The notes under the pieces: model-generated
What the model saw: only the letters and a program-made list of their open reading frames with translations
What the model was told of the DNA's origin: nothing
Database searches by the model: none
Origin: Anaerolineae bacterium
Lineage (GTDB): Bacteria; Chloroflexota; Anaerolineae; Aggregatilineales; Phototrophicaceae
NCBI GenBank assembly: GCA_028284565.1
Contig: JANQRM010000491.1
Coordinates: 1 to 6,162 of the forward strand
DNA: 6,162 nucleotides
Direction: 5' to 3'
In this document: positions 1 through 6,162 of the stretch, one piece after another
How positions within the stretch are numbered: position 1 is the first letter of the stretch
Layout: the number at the start of each line of letters is the position of its first letter
Position numbers and translations under genes: made by a program

Positions 1-1058
1 ATTTAGATACCCCGCAGTACATTATCGACGCAACCCAAGAAGCCATCCGACAAAACAAGATTCCCCTCTCCCCTGTTGGCGGATTGCCAGCATTACGAGA
101 AGCTGTTGCTCAGAAGTTGCGACAAGACAATAACCTAGCTGTGGATAGCGAGAACGTCATCATCACGACAGGCGGGCAAGAAGGCTTGTTTGTGTTGATG
201 CAGGTGTTGCTCAATCCGGGGGATGAGATTCTCGTCCCTGACCCGCGCTACACCTCGTATGACCAAGCGATTGCGAGTGCCGGCGGGAAGATGGTGATGA
301 TTCCCACTGACCATGAGGATGCCTTTAACCTGCGTCCTGAAGCGGTGGAAGAAGCGATTACAGATAAAACGAAAGCCCTGCTCATCGTCACACCCAGCAA
401 TCCCACAGGAGGTATCGTTACCAGAGAACGCCTTGAAGCGATTGCCCAGATTGCGCTCAAGCATAATCTTATCGTCATCTCGGACGAAATCTATGAGAAG
501 TTTGTCTATGACGATTGGGAACATCTCAGCATTGGCTCGGTTGCGGGCATGGAATCGCGCACAATTACGCTCAATGGCTTCTCCAAAGCCTATGCCATGA
601 CTGGCTTGCGTGTGGGTTATGTCGCCGCGCCAAAAAACTTTATTGCGGGGATGGAAAAAGTCAAAGCCATCACCACAGGCGCACCTGCCAGTGTCTCCCA
701 GATCGCCGCGTTAAATGCAATCCAAGGACCTATCGAACCCCTGCTTGAATTTAAGCGGATTTATGCCGAACGTCGGCAAGTGATGATGGACGGCCTCAGC
801 GCAATGGGTCTTGATTACAGCGAACCCCGCGGGGCATTCTTCTTGTGGACGAACAGTTCATCGACAGGCATCCACGCGACGGAGTTGAGCTATCTCTTGT
901 TGCGTGATGGCAAGGTGCTTATCTTCCCCGGCACAGGCTTTGGCGAACAATGGGGCGGCTATTTGCGAATCAGCATTTTGCAATCCTCAGACAAAATCCG
1001 TGAGGCATTGACGCGGATGGAAACGGTCGTCAATAAATATCGCGTGCCAACCACGTAA
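1..1058 (+). CDS. PLP-dependent class I/II aminotransferase, 5'-truncated by the window edge
   Basis: The frame is open from base 3 and ends at TAA 1056-1058, giving 351 visible residues. Judged against a family length of about 385-400, roughly 40 N-terminal residues lie outside the window. The first visible residues (LDTPQYIIDATQEAI) match the conserved N-terminal 'DTP..I' region, followed by SPVGGLPALREAV, so the TTG at 84 is internal. Fold-type I marks are clear: TTGGQEG for phosphate binding, SNPTGG (Asn codon 399-401), SDEIY (Asp codon 483-485, which pairs with the pyridine nitrogen), SKAYAMTGLRVGY with the Schiff-base Lys at 585-587, and the carboxylate-binding Arg in YLRIS at 966-968. 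The enzyme should be cytosolic and move an amino group between an amino acid and a 2-oxo acid. The amino donor cannot be deduced. It heads the visible operon, 10 bases before the M20 gene. Family call is firm; aspartate, aromatic or other specificity is undecided. Confidence 0.95.
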   Translation, partial: LDTPQYIIDATQEAIRQNKIPLSPVGGLPALREAVAQKLRQDNNLAVDSENVIITTGGQEGLFVLMQVLLNPGDEILVPDPRYTSYDQAIASAGGKMVMIPTDHEDAFNLRPEAVEEAITDKTKALLIVTPSNPTGGIVTRERLEAIAQIALKHNLIVISDEIYEKFVYDDWEHLSIGSVAGMESRTITLNGFSKAYAMTGLRVGYVAAPKNFIAGMEKVKAITTGAPASVSQIAALNAIQGPIEPLLEFKRIYAERRQVMMDGLSAMGLDYSEPRGAFFLWTNSSSTGIHATELSYLLLRDGKVLIFPGTGFGEQWGGYLRISILQSSDKIREALTRMETVVNKYRVPTT

Positions 1059-1061
1059 AGG
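1057..1061 (+). promoter_or_regulatory. Shine-Dalgarno (AAAGG) for the M20 gene
   Basis: AAAGG overlaps the stop codon of the aminotransferase and sits 7 bases before the GTG at 1069. It supports that GTG as the start of the M20 gene, and its position within the upstream stop suggests coupled translation. Confidence 0.6.
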
Positions 1062-1068
1062 CTAGCTA

Positions 1069-2214
1069 GTGAATCGCGTCGAACTCCTCCAACAACTCAT
1101 CCAAATCCCCTCTCCGAATCCACCGGGCGATACGGTAGCGATTGCTGAATTTATTGCGGAACAAACGCGTACTATTGGTTGTGAAGTCCGCACCCCTGCC
1201 CCAACTGATAAGCCCGAAGCCGTGAATGTCATCGCCACATTGGGACAAGGCGACCCTGTCATCATGCTCCACGCGCATATTGATACCGTCCCCATTGCCG
1301 ATACCGAAGCGGGCAAATGGACGGTTGATCCTTATGGTGGTGTTGTGCAGGATGGCAAGCTCTACGGGAAAGGCAGTATCGACGACAAAGCCCCCCTCGC
1401 ATCGATGATCCTGACCATGATAGAAGCATCTCAACAAGATGCACTCAAAGGGACTCTCGTTCTTGTGGGTGCGGCAGAGGAGGAAGTCGGCGGACAACTC
1501 GGTACGAAGTGGATGGCAGACAATGGGCATCTTCCGGAATGTGATTTCATCGTCGTCGGTGAACAGACATATAATAAAGTCGCCACTGCTCATAAGGGGG
1601 TGATGCGTGCGACAGTGCGTACCATTGGCAAATCGGTTCATGCGACAAATCCTAATCGAGGAATCAATGCGATAACGGCAATGGCAAAAGCTGTGCTTGC
1701 CCTAGAACAATATCACCATGAACTGAGTGAACGGGAACATCCTATGGTGGGTTCGCCAACGTGCAATGTGGGGGTGATACAAGGTGGTAGTACGGCGAAT
1801 GCTGTGCCTGACCTGTGCACCATCAAATTAGACCGCCGTATGATTCCGCGTGAAGACCCTGAAGTGGTCAAAGATGAATTGCACGGCGTGATTGATTCGG
1901 TGAATGTCGCTCCGGCTGAGATTAGCATTGGCGATTTTCTCTTTTCCAGTTGGTTTGGCTCATCCATCGAATCAGAACTATCACAGACTTTCTTGAATTG
2001 TGTCCGTAACGAACTGAAGGATGAGCCGGGTCCGGTGGGGTATCTGCCGGGGAGTGATGCCAAGCATCTGATGAATCTGGCACGGGGCGATATGATTATT
2101 TTTGGTCCGGGCAGTTATGAAGTTGCCCATGCGTTTGACGAGCATGTTCGTGTTGAGGAATATGATAAAACGACGAATATCTTGCTCGATTTTGTGAAGA
2201 GAACACTTTTTTAA
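1069..2214 (+). CDS. M20-family zinc amidohydrolase/peptidase (ArgE/DapE/acyl-lysine deacylase type)
   Basis: A complete 381-residue protein, normal for M20A enzymes, which hydrolyse N-acyl amino acids or dipeptides with a dinuclear metal centre. Expected ligands are all visible: LHAHIDTVP (His70, Asp72), GKGSIDDK (bridging Asp105), AEEEVGG (general base Glu138 and ligand Glu139), VVGEQT (Glu165) and EVAHAFDEH (His354). The lid/dimerisation domain spans about residues 177-290 and carries SVHAT (His191), QGGSTANAVPD and LDRRMIP, all typical. The GTG start is chosen from the AAAGG upstream and from the N-terminal LLQQLIQIPSPNPPG, which is where these proteins normally begin. There is no signal peptide, so it is cytosolic. 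It lacks the 'GSH.D....GG..DG' pattern of M20C carbamoylases and allantoate amidohydrolases, so a carbamoylase role is not supported. Acylated amino acid, LysW-bound amino acid or dipeptide substrates are all possible. Family is certain, substrate unknown. Confidence 0.95.
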   Translation: MNRVELLQQLIQIPSPNPPGDTVAIAEFIAEQTRTIGCEVRTPAPTDKPEAVNVIATLGQGDPVIMLHAHIDTVPIADTEAGKWTVDPYGGVVQDGKLYGKGSIDDKAPLASMILTMIEASQQDALKGTLVLVGAAEEEVGGQLGTKWMADNGHLPECDFIVVGEQTYNKVATAHKGVMRATVRTIGKSVHATNPNRGINAITAMAKAVLALEQYHHELSEREHPMVGSPTCNVGVIQGGSTANAVPDLCTIKLDRRMIPREDPEVVKDELHGVIDSVNVAPAEISIGDFLFSSWFGSSIESELSQTFLNCVRNELKDEPGPVGYLPGSDAKHLMNLARGDMIIFGPGSYEVAHAFDEHVRVEEYDKTTNILLDFVKRTLF

Positions 2215-2217
2215 GGA
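2213..2217 (+). promoter_or_regulatory. Shine-Dalgarno (AAGGA) for the cyclic amidohydrolase gene
   Basis: AAGGA overlaps the TAA of the M20 gene and lies 7 bases before the GTG at 2225. The arrangement mirrors the previous junction: SD inside the stop codon, 10-base gap, GTG start. It is the main support for the chosen start. Confidence 0.65.
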
Positions 2218-2224
2218 TAGGCTT

Positions 2225-3628
2225 GTGAATGTCGATACACTCATCACGCAAGGTCAAGTCGTCACAGAAACAGGTGTCGAATCGCTGGATGTCGCCATAC
2301 GCGGCGACAAGATTGTTGCACTCTTGGCTGATTCCTCTGCTGTCACTGCCGACACGGTTATTAATGCCTCTGGAATGTTGGTCTTGCCGGGTGCGATTGA
2401 TATTCACTTTCATTGTCGTGCGCCTGCCTATCCTCAACGGGGTGACTTCGCCACGGAGACTCGTGCGGCGGCGGCGGGTGGTGTGACAACCATCTTCGAG
2501 ATGCCGATTTCTAAGCCTTGTTGTGCCACTGGTGACATCTTTCGGATGCGGAAGCAACTAGCTCAAGAGAATTGTTATGTCAATTTTGGCTTGTATGGCG
2601 CGCCCGGTTTGCTAGACTCCGATGAAATTGATGATATGGTCAATGAGGGGGCGATTGGCTTCAAAATCTTCATGACCTCTGCGCCCAAGGGGCGCGATGA
2701 CGAATTCGAGGGTTTGTGTTTGCCTCATGTACCAGAGTTGTATCAAGCCTTGCAACTCGTTGCCGAAACAGGGCTGGTTTGTGCGGTTCATGCCGAGAAT
2801 AATCAACTGCTCGAATGGCATACAGCGCAACTTATTGATGATCAACGCAATGATGTGCCAGCTCATGGCGAATCCCGTCCGCCTCACGTCGAAGCTCTTG
2901 CCATTGCCACGCTACTGACTCTCAATGAATCCATCGGGGCAAATCTACACATCGCACATTTGAGTGCGAAAGAACCACTTGAGGTGTTTCGTCGTTTCAA
3001 AGCTACAGGCTCGACGACCTCTGCCGAGACTTGCCCGCATTATCTCTTCTTTACCGAAGCAGATTTAGAGCGTGTGGGTCCGTATGCCAAAATCAACCCA
3101 CCTCTGCGCCAACAAGTGGATGTCGAAGCCATGTGGGAAGCGATATTGGATGGGTCGGTGATGGCAGTCACTACTGACCATTCCCCCTTCACTGTCGAAG
3201 AGAAAGAGCAAGCCCGTACCGATATTTGGCGTACTCCCCCCGGTGCGCCCGGTGTGGAGGAGTTGTTGCTGGGCATGATGGATTGTGCGCTGAAAGGACA
3301 GCTGACGATTAACGAAGCGGTGGATTTGGTCAGTACGAATGGTGCGAAACGCTTTGGAATCTATCCCAACAAGGGACGGATTGCTGTGGGTGCAGATGCG
3401 GATGTTGTGATTTATGACCCCAACCAGACGACGACTATTCATCGGGATATGCTCTTTAGTCAGGCGCGAGATTGCGACAAGCTCTATGAGGGTATGACCT
3501 TTCAAGGCAAGGTGCGTCAGACCATTGTGCATGGGAAAACAATCTTCAAAGATGGTGAGATTGTAGGTCAAGCTGGCGATGGTCATTTCGTACGCCCCGA
3601 CCCCGCCCAAGTCAGTCAGGAGTTTTAG
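2225..3628 (+). CDS. Cyclic amidohydrolase (allantoinase/hydantoinase/dihydroorotase superfamily)
   Basis: A complete 467-residue protein, the usual length for allantoinases and hydantoinases. These open cyclic amide rings with a dinuclear metal centre bridged by a carboxylated Lys. The N-terminal beta-sandwich piece (1-55) ends in VLPGAIDIHFHCR. Ligands read as His61 and His63, Lys147 in GAIGFKIFM, His189 in VHAEN, His245 in IAHLSAKE, and catalytic Asp318 in TTDHSP. Also typical are ETCPHYL, KINPPLR and the C-terminal GADADVVIYDP that returns to the sandwich. A bridging Lys rather than Asp argues against class I dihydroorotase. The dihydroorotase Asn after 'MP' is Ile95, and the hydantoinase Tyr five residues past the Lys is Ser152. 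The closest reading is allantoinase-like, but no other purine-degradation gene is visible. There is no signal peptide. GTG start set by the AAGGA. Fold and mechanism are firm; substrate is not. Confidence 0.93.
   Translation: MNVDTLITQGQVVTETGVESLDVAIRGDKIVALLADSSAVTADTVINASGMLVLPGAIDIHFHCRAPAYPQRGDFATETRAAAAGGVTTIFEMPISKPCCATGDIFRMRKQLAQENCYVNFGLYGAPGLLDSDEIDDMVNEGAIGFKIFMTSAPKGRDDEFEGLCLPHVPELYQALQLVAETGLVCAVHAENNQLLEWHTAQLIDDQRNDVPAHGESRPPHVEALAIATLLTLNESIGANLHIAHLSAKEPLEVFRRFKATGSTTSAETCPHYLFFTEADLERVGPYAKINPPLRQQVDVEAMWEAILDGSVMAVTTDHSPFTVEEKEQARTDIWRTPPGAPGVEELLLGMMDCALKGQLTINEAVDLVSTNGAKRFGIYPNKGRIAVGADADVVIYDPNQTTTIHRDMLFSQARDCDKLYEGMTFQGKVRQTIVHGKTIFKDGEIVGQAGDGHFVRPDPAQVSQEF
3618..3622 (+). 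promoter_or_regulatory. Shine-Dalgarno (AGGAG) for the M14 gene
   Basis: AGGAG lies inside the last codons of the cyclic amidohydrolase, 8 bases before the ATG at 3631. It is the strongest ribosome binding site in the window and fixes the start of the M14 gene, only 2 bases after the previous stop. Confidence 0.75.
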
Positions 3629-3630
3629 CA

Positions 3631-5343
3631 ATGGGTTACGAAATCAACTTTGGCGAATACTTCAAATATGATGAACTCACGGCTCACATGCATGGGGTGG
3701 CAGAAGCCTATCCCAATCTTGCGTCGTTGGAATCACTAGGCAAAAGCTGGCAAGGGCGTGACATCTGGTGCATGACAATCACCAACAGCAAGACAGGTAC
3801 ACATCATGAGAAACCTGCCTTCTATATCGACGGACATATCCATGCGGAAGAAGTCGCCACCTCGCATACCGCACTCTATACGATTTGGTATCTGCTGGAG
3901 AACTATGGAAGCGATGATGAGGTCACATGGTTACTTGATAATATGACCTTCTATATCATCCCGCGTATCAACCCCGATGGTGCGGAAATAAGCCTGACAA
4001 CAGGGCATCATTGGTGCGGGAATGGACGTTATCTCCCTGGTGAAGAACAGACGGCTGGGCTTTGCCAAGAAGACATCAATGGCGATGGCTTGATTGTCGA
4101 GATGCGGATTGAAGACCACGCAGGTGAATGGCGCATCTCTGAGGATGACCCGCGATTGATGGTGCAACGGGAACCGGGTGAAGTCGGCAAAGGTCCCTAC
4201 TTTCGAATATATCGTGAGGGAGTAATCAAAGGCGATTGGGATGGCGTAAACTTCAGCATTCAAAAGCCCCGCGATGGTAATTTAAACCGCAATTTTCCAG
4301 CGGGTTGGCGACCCGATTTCCGTCAATATGGTGCGGGTGATTTGCCATTATCCGAGCCTGAATCCAAAGCAGTTGCTGACTTCTTGCTGGCGCATCCCAA
4401 CATCTCGGGGATGCAATGCTATCACACGCACGGGGGATTACACTTACGCCCCTCACTGGTTGAACCAGATAGTACCCTGCCCCGCTTTGACCTCGCTGTC
4501 TATAACCGCATTGGTGCAATGGGGACGGATTTAACAGGCTATCCTGTGATTTCGGTCTATGAAGAGTTCACGACAGACCCCGATATGCCCCGTGTGGGTT
4601 CGTTGATGCAATGGTCGTATGATGAATTCGGCATCATCACCTTCTCGACAGAGTTGTGGAATCCAGAGTTAGCGGCAGGCATTGAAAATCCGGCGAAGTA
4701 TCAAGTCCGCGCCCGTTCCACCGACGATGAAATTAAACTGCTCGAATACAATGACATGCATCTCGGAGGGAAGGGATTCATCGAATGGGCAGAATTTGAC
4801 CATCCGCAATTGGGCAAGGTCGAAATCGGCGGCTGGACACATATGTACACCTTCCGCAATCCACCACCGGAGTCGATGGCAGTCACAGAAGAAGCCAAGC
4901 GTTTCATCCACGACACTATCCATACGAACTGTCTCTTCACGCTCAAACACGCGGCATGTACGCCACTGATTAACATTCGTTATACGAGTGTAGAACAGCT
5001 TGGCAATCATCTGTATAAAGTGATGGCGATTATCAGCAATGAAGGCTTCTTACCGACATATATGACCGAGCGCGCCCTGAAGCATGAGACAGCTGACCCG
5101 GTTCATGTTTCACTCGAATTGCCAGCAACGGCTGAGGTGGTGATGGGTGAAGCCTCACAAAGCGTCGGGCATCTGGCGGGACGGGATGAACGGACTGCCC
5201 CGTGGTCGCCATGGTTACGCCAATGGAGCGATACGAAGAAAAAGGTCGAATGGCTCATCCGTGCACCGGAAGGTGGTGAAATGACGATTACCGTCAAAGC
5301 CCAACGCGCAGGTATTCAACGCGAACCGGTGCAACTCGCATGA
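3631..5343 (+). CDS. M14-family zinc carboxypeptidase-type metallopeptidase, long form with C-terminal extension
   Basis: A complete 570-residue protein. M14 enzymes remove C-terminal residues or trim amide-linked groups using one zinc ion. The catalytic domain runs over about residues 10-430. Visible are the zinc pair in DGHIHAEE (His71, Glu74), IPRINPDG, LNRNFP (Asn219 and Arg220, which hold the substrate carboxylate), the third ligand His265 in CYHTHGG, and catalytic Glu341 in STELW. Between NPDG and LNRN lies an insert of about 100 residues with an EF-hand-like DINGDG stretch (148-153), much longer than in classical carboxypeptidase A. I recall related inserts in a bacterial M14 subgroup. 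Residues about 430-570 form an extra, probably beta-rich, domain that I cannot name. The N terminus (MGYEINFGEYF) shows no signal peptide or lipobox, so it appears cytosolic, unusual next to classical secreted carboxypeptidases. Family call is firm; substrate unknown. Confidence 0.93.
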   Translation: MGYEINFGEYFKYDELTAHMHGVAEAYPNLASLESLGKSWQGRDIWCMTITNSKTGTHHEKPAFYIDGHIHAEEVATSHTALYTIWYLLENYGSDDEVTWLLDNMTFYIIPRINPDGAEISLTTGHHWCGNGRYLPGEEQTAGLCQEDINGDGLIVEMRIEDHAGEWRISEDDPRLMVQREPGEVGKGPYFRIYREGVIKGDWDGVNFSIQKPRDGNLNRNFPAGWRPDFRQYGAGDLPLSEPESKAVADFLLAHPNISGMQCYHTHGGLHLRPSLVEPDSTLPRFDLAVYNRIGAMGTDLTGYPVISVYEEFTTDPDMPRVGSLMQWSYDEFGIITFSTELWNPELAAGIENPAKYQVRARSTDDEIKLLEYNDMHLGGKGFIEWAEFDHPQLGKVEIGGWTHMYTFRNPPPESMAVTEEAKRFIHDTIHTNCLFTLKHAACTPLINIRYTSVEQLGNHLYKVMAIISNEGFLPTYMTERALKHETADPVHVSLELPATAEVVMGEASQSVGHLAGRDERTAPWSPWLRQWSDTKKKVEWLIRAPEGGEMTITVKAQRAGIQREPVQLA

Positions 5344-5345
5344 TG
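5340..5345 (+). promoter_or_regulatory. Stop/start overlap ATGATG joining the M14 and M24 genes
   Basis: The TGA of the M14 gene (5341-5343) is nested in two tandem in-frame ATG codons (5340 and 5343) of the M24 gene. No good Shine-Dalgarno is visible just upstream, so the M24 protein is probably made by translational coupling. Which of the two ATGs is used changes the product by one Met only. Confidence 0.7.
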
Positions 5346-6162
5346 CCCCTCGGAGAAGCCTTCTATCGGCGTAAGGTCGAGCAAATCCAAAGTGCGATGC
5401 AAGACGAACCTTTTGATGGACTATTGTTGCTGTCGATGCCGAATGTCATCTATGCAACGGGATTCTTGCATACACCATCGGAACGCCCGATTGGATGCTA
5501 TATCCCATCATCGGGAGACCCGACATTGTTTGTGCCATTGTTGGAACAAGAAAATGCCTCGCAAACATGGATTGGTGACATCCGCACCTACTTTGAATTC
5601 CCCGGACATGAACACCCTGTCAAGTGGATGGTACGAGAGTCGGGTGCTAAGTCGCTAGGTATCGATACGCTCTCGCAAGCGGTGTTTGCTACGTTGGAAA
5701 ATGTCACGATTACGCCAATCGCCCAACAAATGCGCTGGGTGAAAGACCCAGAAGAACTCGATCTCATCATTAAAGCGTCCCGCTTTGCTGATTACTGCTT
5801 GGAGCAAGTGCGTGACCGCGCGCCAGACATCATTCGTGATGGTGGGACAGAATTGGACATCCTGCGGGAATGTGTTGGCGCGGCAAATGAAAAGATGAAA
5901 GCTGAAGTCGGTGAGTTGTTCAAGTTGCGGGGTCGGGCTGTTGTGGGAACAGTGCATAGTGGACCGCGTGCCGCCCTGCCCCATGGCGCACCCATTGACC
6001 GCCAGCCACAAATGGGCGAAACGCTTATCGCTGGGATTGGGGCATCCGTTGGTGGTTATCATGCCGAGAGTGGCGCGACCTTCATCGTGGGCGAGCCGTC
6101 AAAGGATACGATGCGTTGTCTGCAATTAGCACATGATAGTGACCAAGCGGCGATTGATGCCT
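5343..6162 (+). CDS. M24-family pita-bread protein (Xaa-Pro peptidase/creatinase-like), 3'-truncated, atypical metal site
   Basis: The frame opens at ATG 5343 (or 5340) and stays open to the window edge, giving 273 residues. Against a usual 360-400, about 100 C-terminal residues are missing. Residues 1-130 form the creatinase N-terminal domain: FYRRKVEQIQSAM, FDGLLLLSMPNVIYATGF, and SLGIDTL near its end. The linker MRWVKDPEELDLI (130-142) leads into the catalytic domain, with SGPRAALPHG holding the conserved His214. The segment that should read 'D.GA..GYhsD.tRT' reads GIGASVGGYHAESGATF. The first metal-binding Asp is Gly231, the second is Glu242, and the usual Arg is Ala245. The remaining expected ligands lie beyond the window. 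Canonical members cut Xaa-Pro bonds with two metals. Creatinase, ectoine hydrolase (EutD/DoeA) and DMSP lyase DddP show the fold can do other chemistry. No signal peptide. Fold is firm, peptidase activity doubtful. Confidence 0.9.
   Translation, partial: MPLGEAFYRRKVEQIQSAMQDEPFDGLLLLSMPNVIYATGFLHTPSERPIGCYIPSSGDPTLFVPLLEQENASQTWIGDIRTYFEFPGHEHPVKWMVRESGAKSLGIDTLSQAVFATLENVTITPIAQQMRWVKDPEELDLIIKASRFADYCLEQVRDRAPDIIRDGGTELDILRECVGAANEKMKAEVGELFKLRGRAVVGTVHSGPRAALPHGAPIDRQPQMGETLIAGIGASVGGYHAESGATFIVGEPSKDTMRCLQLAHDSDQAAIDA

Noticed and set aside
84..1058. Aminotransferase starting at the TTG at 84
   Set aside because: The same frame is open to the window edge and encodes conserved family sequence before this codon, so the TTG is internal and the true start lies upstream.
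1060..1069. GGCTAGCTAG palindromic stretch as an operator
   Set aside because: It is only a short overlapping CTAG repeat in a 10-base gap between coupled genes, with no promoter elements nearby, so chance is sufficient.
1066..1641. 191-codon open frame on the - strand
   Set aside because: It lies entirely antisense to the well-supported M20 gene, its translation has no recognisable motif, and it is best explained by codon bias of the opposite strand.
1069..3628. Hydantoin or reductive pyrimidine degradation pair (hydantoinase plus carbamoylase)
   Set aside because: The M20 protein has the ArgE/DapE-type HAHIDTVP and GKGSIDDK motifs rather than the M20C carbamoylase pattern, and the cyclic amidohydrolase lacks the hydantoinase Tyr.
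3065..3631. 188-codon open frame on the - strand
   Set aside because: It is antisense to the cyclic amidohydrolase across its catalytic Asp region. The translation is rich in His, Arg and Thr with no family signature.
5392..5658. 88-codon + strand open frame
   Set aside because: It is an out-of-frame shadow of the M24 N-terminal domain, rich in Cys and His without pattern.
5655..6062. 135-codon open frame on the - strand
   Set aside because: It is antisense to the M24 gene, which shows clear conserved motifs throughout the same region.
3631..6162. Ectoine degradation module (M24 hydrolase, zinc deacetylase, aminotransferase)
   Set aside because: The fold combination is suggestive, but the M14 protein is a 570-residue carboxypeptidase form rather than the short AstE-like deacetylase, and no other ectoine gene is visible.

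Overview
This is a gene-dense bacterial window with five protein-coding genes, all on the + strand and packed like one operon. The first and last genes are cut by the window edges. In order they are: a fold-type I PLP aminotransferase (5' end missing), an M20-family zinc amidohydrolase/peptidase, a cyclic amidohydrolase of the allantoinase/hydantoinase/dihydroorotase superfamily, a long M14 (zinc carboxypeptidase-type) metallopeptidase, and an M24 'pita-bread' protein of the Xaa-Pro peptidase/creatinase type (3' end missing). Base composition looks balanced to slightly GC-rich by eye, but I did not count it. Nothing in the window fixes the taxonomy. A free-living heterotrophic bacterium fits, and a Chloroflexota-like source is only an impression, not a result.

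Layout: the gaps between genes are 10, 10 and 2 bases, followed by a stop/start overlap (ATGATG) between genes four and five. Genes two, three and four each have a purine-rich Shine-Dalgarno sequence 7-8 bases before the start; two of these starts are GTG. I see no promoter, terminator, RNA gene, repeat, mobile element or CRISPR. No stretch of 300 bases lacks a gene, so transcription must start upstream of the window and continue beyond it.

How the genes may work together: apart from the aminotransferase, the three complete hydrolases belong to families that cut C-N (amide, peptide or cyclic amide) bonds, and the fifth protein has a related fold. None of the four visible N termini has a signal peptide, so the set looks cytoplasmic. 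The plain reading is a catabolic operon for an imported peptide-like or cyclic-amide compound: ring opening, deacylation or peptide trimming, then transamination. The substrate cannot be read from the sequence.

The most unusual point is the M24 protein. Positions that normally hold the two metal-binding aspartates carry Gly and Glu, so it may not be an ordinary metallo-aminopeptidase. The cyclic amidohydrolase keeps all metal ligands but lacks the hydantoinase Tyr and the dihydroorotase Asn, so its substrate is also open.
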